A DNA stretch of 64,000 bases from Astragalus membranaceus. Its lineage: Eukaryota; Streptophyta; Magnoliopsida; Fabales; Fabaceae. Positions 32,989 to 43,489 of the stretch are shown here, in pieces. The first letter of the stretch is position 1, and every line of letters starts with the position of its first letter. The stretch spans positions 128,468,182 to 128,532,181 of the forward strand of contig CM076846.1 of assembly GCA_039519185.1 (NCBI GenBank), given 5' to 3'. Position numbers and translations under genes: made by a program. The notes under the pieces were generated by a model. That model saw only the letters and a program-made list of their open reading frames with translations. It was not told where the DNA came from and did no database searches.

Positions 32989-33328
32989 TGTTAAATAAGT
33001 AAGCTAGCTCGACTATGTTAACTAAGTAAGCTAGTTCGAGACCTGCTAGTTCGACTCACAAAACTGGCTAGTTCGACACCTGCTAGTTCGACTCACAGAA
33101 CTGATCTGTCGAAGTGAGGGAGTCGAAATTACACTTTTATTCAGTTGTATGTTTACTATTGTTTGCTGACTCAGCATGCTTACATGGACTGAGTATATAA
33201 GCAACATTCACAGTGATGCAATAACAACACTGATTTCAGTTTTACTCTTAACCAAATTTCAGTTACATCTTCTTCCCTCTCTCTCATAGCGTGTGTGAGT
33301 GTGTGTGGTGTGTATGAAAAATTCCAAC
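32989..33328 (+). repeat. 5' LTR of the copia element
   Basis: 340 bp, TGTTAAATAAG to AAATTCCAACA. It carries repeated GCTAGTTCGAC words in its first 120 bp and a TATA-like GAGTATATAAGC near 33190. Confidence 0.95.
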
Positions 33329-33330
33329 AA

Positions 33331-33343
33331 ATGGTATTCAGAG
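33331..33343 (+). other. Primer-binding site of the copia element
   Basis: TGGTATTCAGAGC lies two bases after the 5' LTR. It matches the initiator-tRNA-Met type site (TGGTATCAGAGC) apart from one extra T. Confidence 0.8.
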
Positions 33344-33420
33344 CGTGATTGTTGAAGTTTTTCGAGAGTGAATCCAGTGTGAGAAAACGAGTGAAGTCAC
33401 AACGGTGAGAGTAAACTGCG

Positions 33421-34215
33421 ATGATGACGAACGGCCATTTTCCGGCGAACTTTCTGATCCTCGACGGAAGAAACTACGACCAGTGGAGTATGAAGATGAA
33501 TGCGATCCTTGGTTATCAGGATGTGTGGGATTTGGTGCAGAACGGACTAGCTCTGTTACCGGCGAACGCAACCGTTGCGCAACAAACAACTTACAGAGAA
33601 TCGAAGAAGAAGGATTGGAAAGGTCTGTGTATCCTCCATCAGTGTGTGAGTCCTGCAATTTTTGAGAAGATTGCTAAATCTAAAACGAGCAAAGCAGCGT
33701 GGGACATTCTCGCGAATTCCTTCGCCGGAGATCAGAAATTGAAGAAGGTGCGACTTCAAACCCTAAGAAGACAATATGAACTGCTAGGAATGGAGGAGAG
33801 TGAATCGATTGTTGCGCATTTCACTAGAGTCCAAACTATGACGAATCAGATGCTGTATTGTGGTCAAACGTTGTCTGATGAATCAATTGTGGAGAAGATT
33901 TTGCAATCTGTGTCGTCGCGCTTCGATCACATCACGGTGGCGATTGAACAGGCGAAAGATTTGTCAACAATGACGATAGAAGAACTTCAAGGATCTCTTG
34001 AAGCGCATGAGCAGAGAATGAATGAGAAGAAGATGGTGAAGCCTGACACTGAGCAAGCTTTAGCAGTACAAACAGGCAACAAAACTGGTGGAAATCAAAG
34101 AGGACGTGGTAGAGGCAGAAACAATTACAGAGGAGGAAGAGGAAGAGGTAATTCCTATAACTCAAACTCTACTAAATCAAACAATAGTGATAACAGTAAC
34201 AGTAATGAGCAATGA
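33421..34215 (+). CDS. gag: copia Gag (capsid part), ends at an in-frame TGA
   Basis: 264 aa starting MMTNGHFPANFLILDGRNYD, typical of plant copia Gag (retrotran_gag/UBN2 type), with the middle motif RLQTLRRQYELLGMEESESI. The C-terminus is a basic RGRGRGRNNYRGGRGRG stretch that would bind RNA. The TGA at 34213-34215 falls before the zinc knuckle. That knuckle (CYNCEKYGHFADEC, 34309-34350) follows in the same frame, so the stop splits what is normally one gag-pol ORF. Confidence 0.9.
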   Translation: MMTNGHFPANFLILDGRNYDQWSMKMNAILGYQDVWDLVQNGLALLPANATVAQQTTYRESKKKDWKGLCILHQCVSPAIFEKIAKSKTSKAAWDILANSFAGDQKLKKVRLQTLRRQYELLGMEESESIVAHFTRVQTMTNQMLYCGQTLSDESIVEKILQSVSSRFDHITVAIEQAKDLSTMTIEELQGSLEAHEQRMNEKKMVKPDTEQALAVQTGNKTGGNQRGRGRGRNNYRGGRGRGNSYNSNSTKSNNSDNSNSNEQ

Positions 34216-37200
34216 AGTAGTAGTAGTGATAGCTATAGAGGAAGAGGAGGTAGAGGTGGTAGAGGTTTTAGAGGAAGAGGGGGAAGATTTGATAAGAGCC
34301 ATATACAGTGTTATAACTGTGAGAAATATGGACATTTTGCTGATGAGTGCTACAGCAATGTTGATGGCAATGATGCTAAAATGGCTGAAGAAGAGGAAGA
34401 GAAGGATGAATCTCTGTTGATGGTGATTGAGGAGACAGAGAGCAGTGATGAAATAGTGCAAATGGTGACAACTAAGGAGGAAGGTGAGAGTGGTGAGCAC
34501 TGGTTTCTAGACACAGGCTGCTCGACACACATGGCAGGGAGGAGAGACTGGTTTGTCGAACTTGATTTCTCAATCAAGAGTAGAGTAAGGTTTGCTGATG
34601 ATAGAACCATGAAGGTGGAAGGTGTGGGGAAGGTGATGATAAGAAAGAAGGATGGTTCACTGTGCTTCATTTCTGGTGTACTGTATGTGCCAGGGATGAA
34701 GAGCAATTTATTGAGTATTGGACAGCTATTGGAGAAGGGATATAGGATGGTGCTGGAAGACAATGCTATGAAGGTGTATGACACTGAACAGGGGCTGTTG
34801 ATAAAGGTAACTCTCTCCAAGAACAGGACATTTAAGATCGAATTGGGTGTGCTGATGCAACAGTGCTTAGCCACAGCAGTGGACAAGGAAGAGTGGTTGT
34901 GGCATTTCAGATATGGACACTTGAATTTTGGTGATCTGAACAGGATGCAGAGCAAGACAGTTGTGAAAGGTCTGCCTCATATCCATGTTCCAAAGGATGT
35001 ATGTGCAGAGTGTGTGGAGAGCAAGATGCCTAGAGGTTCCTTCAATCCAAGTGTGCCAATTAGATCAAAGAGAAAGCTGCAGGTGATTTTTTCAGATGTG
35101 TGTGGTCCAATACAGCATGAAACTCCTGCAGGTAACAAGTATTTTGTTACATTCATTGATGAATTCACTAGGAAGCTTTGGATTTATTTGATTAGGAGGA
35201 AGAATGATGTGTTAGGAGTATTCAAAAAATTCAAAGTCCTAGTCGAAAAACAGTGTGGACAGAACATAGAAGTGCTAGGAACTCATGGGGTGGGGAGTAT
35301 GTAAATACTGAGTTTAATGAATTCTGTGAAGCTGAAGGAATAACACATGAGATCACACCTCCATACACTCCTCAACATAATGGAGTGGCTGAGAGGAAAA
35401 ACAGGACATTGCTTAATATGGTGAGAAGCATGTTAAAAAGTAAGAATATGCCTAAGAGATGGTGGGGAGAGGCTGTTAATACTGCTACATATATCATTAA
35501 TAGAAGTCCAACAAAGAGAATGGGGAATATCACCCCTGAGGAGGCTTGGACAGGTGCCAAGCCAAATGTATCACACTTCAGAATATTTGGGTCTGTTTGC
35601 TACAGACACGTGCTTGACCAGCAGAGAACAAAGTTAGATGATAAAGGAGAAGTGATGGTTATGATAGGCTATCATTCGACTGGAGGTTACAAGTTAGTGA
35701 ATCCTGTGAATAATAAAATTGTGATAAGTAGAGATGTGGTGTTTGATGAGGGGAAGTCATGGAAGTGGAGTGACAAGGGAGAGAATTCCACTGCTGTCGA
35801 ACAGAATCTGTTTGAGGTGCCTGCTGGTGAAACCGAGTTAGAACTGGAAGGTGAAACTGAGCCTGTCGAAGAGAATGATGGTGAAGAAAGTAGTCCAAAG
35901 ATACTAAGAAGATCACTGAGACAAAGGCAGGTTCCTGCAAGGCTAAGTGATTGTGAGGTAATGACTGATAGTGCAGTCAATGATGAAGGTGATATAGTGC
36001 ACTTTGCACTTCTTGTTGAGACAGAACCAGTAACTTGGCAGGAAGCAATGAAAAATTCTAAGTGGCTGGAAGCTATGCAAGAGGAGATCAGATCTATAGA
36101 GAAGAACATGACTTGGGAATTGGTCGAATTGCCCAAAGGAAAGAAAGCAATAGGTATGAAATGGATATACAAAGTGAAAGTAAATCCTAAACGTGAAGTG
36201 GTGAAGCACAAAGCAAGATTGGTGGCTAGAGGTTTCCTACAAAGATATGGTGTTGACTATGAAGAGGTCTTTGCACCCGTTGCAAGACTTGAAACTGTGA
36301 GAGTTGTGGTAGCTCATGCAAGTATGCAAGGGTGGAAGATACATCAACTTGATGTAAAATCTGCCTTCTTAAATGGAGAATTGGAAGAGGAGGTTTATGC
36401 CGAACAACCAGCAGGCTTTGTGAAACAAGGAAGTGAGAACAAAGTCTTGAAATTGAGAAAGGCATTGTATGACCTAAAACAAGCTCCACGAGCTTGGAAC
36501 AAGAAGATAGATAAGAGCTTGATCAACATGGGGTATGTGAGATGTATTTCTGAGCATGGGGTGTATGTGAAGTCAGATGGTGGAGATGTAATAATCCTAT
36601 GCCTCTATGTTGATGATTTATTGGTTACTGGAAACAATGAAGCCAAGGTGACTGAGTTCAAGAAGAGAATGATGAATACTTTTGAAATGACAGACCTAGG
36701 AGAGATCTCTTATTTCCTAGGAATTGAATTTCAAAGTACTGATGATGGTATGCTGCTGTCACAGAAGAATTATGCTTCTGATATACTGCACAGGTTCAAT
36801 ATGCTACACTGCAACAGTGTCGAAACACCAGCAGAGGCAGGGCTATGGCTCGACAAAGATGCTTATGAACCAGAGCTGGATGCTACAGAGTTCAGACAGG
36901 TGGTTGGGGCACTGAGATATCTCTGCAACACCAGACCTGATCTCAGTTTAAGTGTAGGTCTGATTAGCAGAGTTATGGGCAGGCCTAGAACATCACACCT
37001 AGGTGCTGCAAAACGAATCCTAAGATATGTCAAAGGCACTATGGCATATGGAATTCTGTTGCGCAGTAAATGCAGAGACAATGAGAAATGTCTCTATGGC
37101 TTCACTGATGCGGATTGGGAAGGTGACAAATCTGATCGAAAGAGCACTGCTGGCTCTGTGTTTCTGCTTGGCACAGGTCCCATCTCATGGAGTTCAAAGA

Positions 37201-37556
37201 AGGAATCAGTTGTGGCATTGTCCTCATGCGAAGCAGAGTATATTGCAGCTTCAATGGGAGCCTGTCAAGCAATCTGGCTAGACAATTTGATGCAAGAACT
37301 GATGATCAAGAAGGAAGGTGATGTGGATCTATATGTGGATAACAAATCTGCAATTAGCTTGGCCAAACATCCAGTGGCACATGGAAGGTCGAAGCATATA
37401 GAGACACGCTATCATTTCTTAAGCGATCAAGTCACAAAAGGAAGGCTGAAGCTGAGCTACTGCAGGTCAGATTTGTTCACCAAGGCAGTGAAAGCCGAGA
37501 CATTCAAAAGGCTAAGGAGCATGCTGAATGTGGTTGATTGTAATAAGTTTACTTAG
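34216..37556 (+). pseudogene. pol: copia Pol: zinc knuckle, protease, integrase, RT, RNase H; frameshifted
   Basis: Read on from the TGA, the frame gives the CCHC knuckle, then protease FLDTGCSTHM with its Asp at 34510-34512. The integrase HHCC domain (YGHLNFGDL...CAECVESK) and first catalytic Asp (IFSDVCGPI) follow. The frame breaks near 35283-35292 and resumes as the ORF open to 37556. At the break, the place of the second catalytic Asp reads GTH, so Asp is replaced by His. The rest of integrase is intact (HNGVAERKNRTL). RT has the YVDD box (36606-36617). RNase H has FTDADWEGDKSDRKST and SSCEAEYIAA, and the C-terminus is SDLFTKAVKAETFKRL. It would not make an active integrase. Confidence 0.92.
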
Positions 37557-37603
37557 ATAGATTTTGCTGTATTTTGTTGTTGTTTGTTTGTGATAGAAAC
37601 TAG

Positions 37604-37615
37604 CTTAAGGGGGTG
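37604..37615 (+). other. Polypurine tract of the copia element
   Basis: TTAAGGGGGTG immediately precedes the 3' LTR start at 37616. It is the expected plus-strand primer. Confidence 0.75.
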
Positions 37616-37948
37616 TGTTAAATAAGTAAGCTAGTTCGACTATGTTAACTAAGTAAGCTAGTTCGACATCTGCTAGTTCGACTCACAGAACTGGCTAGTT
37701 CGACACCTGCTAGTTTGACTCACAGAACTGGTCTGTCGAAGTGAGGGAGTCGAAATTACACTTTTATTCAGTTGTATGTTTACTATTGTTTGCTGACTCA
37801 GCATGTTTACATGGACTGAGTATATAAGCAACATTCACAGTGATGCAATAACAGCACTTATTTCAATTTTACTCTTAACCGAATTTCAGTTACATCTTCT
37901 TCCCTCTCTCTCAGTGCGTGTGTGTGGTGTGTATGAAAAATTCCAACA
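37616..37948 (+). repeat. 3' LTR of the copia element
   Basis: 333 bp, the same ends as the 5' LTR. It also carries the GCTAGTTCGAC repeats. It is shorter than the 5' copy mainly through loss of a few bases in the terminal GT-rich run. Confidence 0.95.
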
Positions 37949-38145
37949 ATTGGAAGTGGTAAACCATTTTGCAGGAAAAAAACCATTTTTTAAAACAGTA
38001 AATTGTTTATAAACTGGTTACCGGTTATGTACCGATTTTTAAATTTGAACCGGTTTTGGTGAAACTAGTATATCCAAACCAGATTTGAAAATGGTATGGT
38101 GTGGTGTGGGATGGTTTTTGTACCATGCACATCCCTACTCACAAA

Positions 38146-39382
38146 GCCCCTTATTGTTAAAAACACATTTGAGAAATCGAAGTGATTTTTTGGTGTAAAA
38201 AAAAACTGAAGCGATTTTAGCCGTTGAACCTAGTGCCACTTACATTGCACTTCAAAGGCCTTGTTCTTGGTTTTTCCAATCGAGCCAGACTTATTTTGCG
38301 CTTTATGGCATTTTTTATGTGCCTTCATCCATTCTTACAAGTTGTCCACATATGTTCAAGCTACTTCAAGTTTCATGCTTCTTGTCAAGAAGCTCGAAAT
38401 ATGTGCCCATAACTCGTCCGAAATTTCTCCTAAAGTAGTTTTTTTCACTTTTCTACAAAACCAAAGTTAAAGGGGTGAGTTGCATATAATACTAGTACTT
38501 TAAGATAGTATAATCTCACACCTAAAGCCTCTAAATGGTCACACTACTTTGGGGCTAATCACTAGGTCAGTCGAACACCCCTTAAGCCCCAAAATCCTTA
38601 ACCCTAATTTTAACCTAATTCTGTTCTCCTCTTTCTCTCTTCCAAACAACCAAAATCTATTCAAATCTTTATCCCCCAAAAGCCCCTCCAAATATCTCAT
38701 ATCTCCATCAAATCTCCTCTGAACTTCTAGTTTTCAAAACAGGGGCACTCTACATATCCAATATCAATAGTTAACAAGAGAATGATCCATTTTCTCTCTC
38801 TTTTTTTGTCCTTTTAAGGGATTCAGGGATACTTGATTTTTTAATGGATCCATATAATGATAAAAATATTCAACTTATAATTTTTTATTAGAGAAATCCG
38901 TACATTTGAATTCCTTATTGCATAACTGGATACGTAGAGCAAAGTTCATCATTTGTTAACTAAATAAAAACAATATTTTTTCCTTATTTAAATTAAATAA
39001 TTTAATTGAGTACAAAAAAATTGGTTAATCATCTTTTACGAGAAAAATAGAAAATTTTAAAATTAATATAATTTAACACGTGAATTCCGCAAATTGCTTC
39101 CAACTCTCAAACTAAATTTTTCCAAATATTATCCCTTAAACTAAACTTTGACGACGAATCACTAATTATAAAAAAAAGTTTTGTTTGTTGAAGATATATA
39201 GATAGTTAAATTTTCATTTAATTCATTCTTAATTTGTAAATTTTGATATGTTCGCTCAAAAATTGAGAAACTTCCCCTTAATCTCAGCCTTACATGTGGC
39301 TTTAATGAAAATCAATAGATGTGACTTGTTTAGGTAATATCTAATTATATTTTAAAATAAAAAATAAAAATAGATGGAACGC
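38146..39382. other. AT-rich intergenic DNA
   Basis: No gene is supported. Short ORFs at 38224-38470 show no recognisable domain. The rest is AT-rich and featureless to inspection. Confidence 0.4.
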
Positions 39383-39731
39383 TGTTAGGAAGCTAAAGGC
39401 TATCCTAACAAAACTAAGGAATTCTACTAAAGCAAGAAGACAATAAAGAAATAAACTACTAAAATAAAATAACTTTTGATTTTGATTCCTAAAATGTCTC
39501 CAAGACACTACATATATAGTGACTACTAATGGGCTCATAAAGTAAAAGGTCTAAGGGCTAAAAGCCCAACTAAAATAACATTATATAAAAGTCCTACTAA
39601 CTAAAATACTACTACTAAAATATTCTAATTAAACTCAACTAATTAAACTACTATAACTAACTAATTCTAATTAAGCTCTCTATCATGGCTCCATTCCATG
39701 GGATAGAAAGATTGGAAGCTTTAACATAACA
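39383..39731 (+). mobile_element. Candidate copia LTR with an adjacent primer-binding-like site
   Basis: Starts TGTTAGGAAGC and ends TTTAACATAACA, followed at once by CATTATCAGAGAAG, which resembles a degenerate initiator-tRNA-Met site. No partner LTR, internal genes or matching flanks were found, so it is a fragment. TATA-like sequence reads better on the reverse strand, so the orientation is uncertain. Confidence 0.4.
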
Positions 39732-39895
39732 CATTATCAGAGAAGTGGTATAGAAGATGGAATACTAAGTCCTACAAATTTAACTCAAGAAAACCCCAAT
39801 CTAATCTATCATAAGTCTACTCCAAGTCAATCTTAAAAGCAAGAGTACCTTGTTTGGAGCAAGAGGTATTCATGTGGTGGTTCACGAAGGATTGT

Positions 39896-40036
39896 GATCC
39901 TCTCTATTTACTGGACAGTTCCAGTAGGAGAGAGATAGACACATCAAATAAAATAATATTATTTTTAAAATAATATTATTTTATTCGATGAGTCTATCTC
40001 TCTCCAACTAGAACTGTCCAGTAACTGAAGAGGATC
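39896..40036. repeat. Long fold-back (MITE-like)
   Basis: The arms GATCCTCTCTATTTACTGG and CCAGTAACTGAAGAGGATC, with internal GGAGAGAGATAGAC against GTCTATCTCTCTCC, form a nearly full-length hairpin of about 140 bp. An AT-rich palindrome (AATAATATTATTTT) is at its centre. The ends resemble those at 41191-41351. Confidence 0.75.
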
Positions 40037-41190
40037 TGAACCGTTCACCAACTCCTACAAGTCAATCTTAATAAATTTTGATATGTACGCTCATTTAAAG
40101 CTTCTTAATTATGAGAAAGGAAATGTTGGATGTCGTGAGAGAGTGACTCGTGAAATTTCATGAACTCCTACAATTGATTGGTGATGGATGATTTCATATT
40201 TGCTTTTTATTACAGTCTCTCCTTGATTCTTTTATTAGGTCCGAAAAAACCATTTACTCCTTGTATTGAATATTCAGAACAATTAGAACCCTCCATTTGA
40301 TCCACAGTTTTCATAGCTTTAAAAGCCTTTAAGAGTCAGACTGTGTTATAGACTAACCACTCAACCCCCAATCTATCTTTTTCTATCTTTATTTACTTTT
40401 CTCATCCCTCTCATTGTCCTCGACCACCTTCCTTTTCACATTTTCCATTGCCCATGAGACACTAAATCTTGTTTTCTCATCTTACCACCCAAGTTAGGGT
40501 TTAGGCTTCACAGAAAAAATAGATTTTTCAAAAGAAAAAAGGCCTCATAATATTTTTTTTACATAATTATATAAAAATAAAAATAAATCCTTATTTTAGT
40601 ACCCAAAACTAACACAATTTCCTTCATGAAAATAATAAGCATTCCTTAAAAACTGTAAAATATATTACATTAATTCTTAGAGTTTTATAAGCGGTCACTA
40701 AAATTTAGCAAAATTTTTGTTAGTGTTCTTTGTAAGGGACTACTTATAAAATTTTAGGGACTACTAAAATTTTTAATATGAAAAAAAATTAAATAACCAT
40801 AATAATTTAAATGAAATATTATTATATATTTTAAAATGCTTCACAATTTTTCTACTCACTAAAACACGGGCTTCTTATGGGAATTCGCTTTAGGTCTCAA
40901 TAGTTGTTGCCCAAGTGAGAAAGACTTATTTGAACCAATACCCAACACGTCATCTTATATTTGGTTTTAATTTTTTGGTAAATTCTACCATACCCCTTTT
41001 AAATTACTTGGGTATCACACTCAAATGAGTTGTACCAATTGAAACTATCTGCATTCCAATCCCTATTATGTATTCAAAAATTGCAGTAACACTCTCAAAA
41101 TAAGGTAAATACTTTAATTACCTCTATCTGCATTCCAATCCTTATTAGGTACTACCGCCTTCTTGAATCTCTTCCATTTCTCTGGACCCG
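40037..41190. other. AT-rich intergenic DNA
   Basis: No gene, tRNA or clear element was seen. Isolated phrases repeat locally (CTATCTGCATTCCAATCC at 41047 and 41125). Confidence 0.4.
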
Positions 41191-41351
41191 GATCCTCTCC
41201 AGTCAGGTTCCCCTCCAGTCACTCCAGTCAGGATCGGTCCCCTCCATTGGATCATCATCATACTCAATCTCAGCCCTTGAATTATCTTATATTAAAAAAA
41301 TTTAAAAAAATGCAAGAAGAGAGAGATAGAGAGAGGTGACAGGAGAGGATC
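41191..41351. repeat. Fold-back related to the one at 39896
   Basis: GATCCTCTCC at the left and GGAGAGGATC at the right are inverse ends. GAGAGAGATAGAGAG is inside. Arms are less complete than in the neighbour. Confidence 0.55.
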
Positions 41352-41871
41352 GGTTTCCCATTTCTCTCAGTATTTTCATTGTTAGAAAAACAAGGCCAAA
41401 AATATTGACAATTAAAAACCAGAGTTGTTTTTGTCAATAGAGTAAGCGGAAAACGTTTTGATTAAAAAGAATGATTTTAATATTTGAGAAAGAATAAAAG
41501 GCAACCACAATTTGAATGGAGACAAAATAAGAAAATGCAAGCACTAAACACAAAAGTAAAGAAGCTAAACGAAAAGAAACATAAAAGAGAACGGGAACAA
41601 AAGAGGAAGAACCAAACCATGTGTTCTACTCTGTACAGAAACACGGTGAAGTGCAGCTATGGTGCGAGCATTCAAGACATGAGAGAAGGAATCCGAAAGA
41701 AAGAATAATGAAGAAAGGTGAAAAGGGGGATAATGGCCAAATCCCTTAAATTTTATTTTAATAAATTATAATAAAATGCAAAATACAAGGGTTCATTTGC
41801 AGTTTAATTAAAATAAAAGTAAATTTTTCAACATTTTGATTTTTGTGATGACAAGATAAATGAGCTACAAG
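41352..41871. other. Intergenic DNA with a purine-rich stretch
   Basis: An A/G-rich ORF at 41484-41708 (Lys/Arg-rich, 74 aa) looks like a composition artefact. Nothing else was recognised. Confidence 0.35.
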
Positions 41872-42730
41872 CTATGAAGCCCCTATACTTCAAAAATGGA
41901 GACGTACCCGTGTCGGATACGTATCCGATACCGACACGCACCTGATACTTCCCGATGCGTACCCAAAGAGTATCCAATAATTTTTTAATTCTTTTTAAAA
42001 AATGTTTGACTCGATACTTTTCAGATACATCTTTGATACTTTACCAACTAATGATATTTCTCAGATACTTTTTCGATACCTCTTACAAACTAAGTACATG
42101 ATTGTCACTCATATATAATACACTTTAATACATCAATAACTAAAAGACAAAATTATATGTTTTTTCGTAATACAATAATAGAAGAAATAATACATTGTGA
42201 TATGAGTGAGATAAATACATGTAACTATCTCTACTTGATATGATCACATGTATTTATTTCTACAATGTGATGATCATATATTGAATAATAATATGATTAT
42301 GTTTTATTGAGCAACTACGTACTAATATGAATATCTTAGTCTATAAAAAGTCATCTATTTTTGCCACTGACTATTCAGATTATACGATTTCAGGTGGTCC
42401 CAGTTACTTGTCCACCCTTACTTTTTATGAGTAGTCACTCATACATAGGTGTGTCGATTGTCCTCTTCCTTTCATTCGTATATTTTTTGTTTAATTTTTT
42501 TATCTATTTAGGCAGGTTTTTTTTCATATCTATAAAATGAAATATTTCAGTTTTTCATCTTTGTTTTTTTCTATTTATTTTTTTTCTTATGTTTTTATAT
42601 ATTTAAATTTTAATTTAATTTTTTATTAAAGTATCCCAGCCGTGTCGTATATTGGTTTTCAAAATTTTCCGTATCCCCGTATCCGTATCGTGTCGTATCC
42701 CGTATCGTATCCCGTATCCGGGCTTCATAG
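41872..42730. mobile_element. Candidate hAT-type MITE with CTATGAAGCCC ends
   Basis: Terminal inverted repeats are CTATGAAGCCC and GGGCTTCATAG, about 860 bp apart. The flanking octamers GCTACAAG (41864-41871) and GCTAGAGG (42731-42738) agree at six of eight positions, as expected for an old 8-bp duplication. Near each end are runs of CGTATCCGTATC-type words or their inverse (GGATACGTATCCGATACC). It is non-coding. Confidence 0.6.
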
Positions 42731-43489
42731 GCTAGAGGTGATTCTTTTATATTTGTCCAACTCAATGGTGTATCATACCCAACATTTTTTGTTGGGTATA
42801 TATGGAAGTGTTCACCTTTTTTAAAAAATAAAAATACACGAGGAAGTCCATTGCTATATATAGCAATACTCTTATGAGAATATCCCCATTCCGCAGTACA
42901 TATTTGTCAAACTCATATATTTGTGGTTTAGGCCAAAATAACTAGCTAGAAGGATAGATATTAGAGGGAGAAACAAAATAGAATACAAGATATATATACG
43001 TGTGGTAAAATGTGTCCTTGAGGCAACGCGCAAATAACGAAACATATTAACAACACTCAACACTAATTGCCTAACAAATCGTATGCATGCATGAGACTCT
43101 CTCCTTTCCTTCCTTCCTCTTTTCTTCACAGATTTCAGTAGCTTACCATCTCATTCACAGGTTTCTTACGATCACTATCTCCTTAATATGCATGCATCTG
43201 CATTATGAAAACTGATATTTGTATACCATTTTGTGACACATACATTTGGCCACTTTTTTCTATCGTAGTTCACACACGTGATTAATAAAGTGTTGAATCT
43301 GTTTAATTAATGTCTACATGTATATTACCCTATATATTGTTTATAATCAGTTTGTGTTTATTGATCTATTTTCTAAGATTTAATTATCTTGTAATAATCA
43401 TCTTACAGAATAAAACAGAAAATGATTAATTAGAAGAGTATAACAATTAATAACATTGAGCAAGAAGAGAAGGAGATCAACAACACAAA
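42731..43489. other. 5' flank of PILS
   Basis: About 760 bp upstream of the PILS start codon, AT-rich, presumably promoter and 5' UTR. A 5'-UTR intron is possible because the gene's ATG is preceded by a purine-rich leader (GAAGAGAAGGAGATC). No specific motif is asserted. Confidence 0.4.

Larger units (their letters stand above)
32989..37948 (+). mobile_element. Ty1/copia LTR retrotransposon, nearly complete
   Basis: 4960 bp with TG...CA LTRs and a perfect 5-bp target duplication ATTGG (32984-32988, 37949-37953). The order is LTR, primer-binding site, gag, protease, integrase, RT, RNase H, polypurine tract, LTR. Integrase before RT places it in Ty1/copia (Pseudoviridae). By eye the LTRs differ at about 11 positions plus a short indel in a GT-rich run over some 333 bp, so the insertion is older than the chromovirus at 57.5 kb. 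An opal codon, a frameshift and a changed integrase residue inactivate it. Confidence 0.97.
31725..38137. mobile_element. hAT-type non-autonomous element containing a SINE and a copia element
   Basis: The 8-bp duplication CTCACAAA is perfect (31717-31724 and 38138-38145). Ends are TAGGGGTGTGCA and TGCACATCCCTA. Subtracting the nested copia element and SINE leaves about 1.3 kb. This includes imperfect repeats of AGTGGTAAACCATTTTT (32880-32985, 37953-38000), a pyrimidine-rich leader-like tract and a short ORF (see 32100-32640). No transposase is present, so it depended on a partner. Confidence 0.85.

Noticed and set aside
41484..41708. 74-aa Lys/Arg-rich ORF
   Set aside because: Compositional artefact of an A/G-rich stretch with no similarity recognised.
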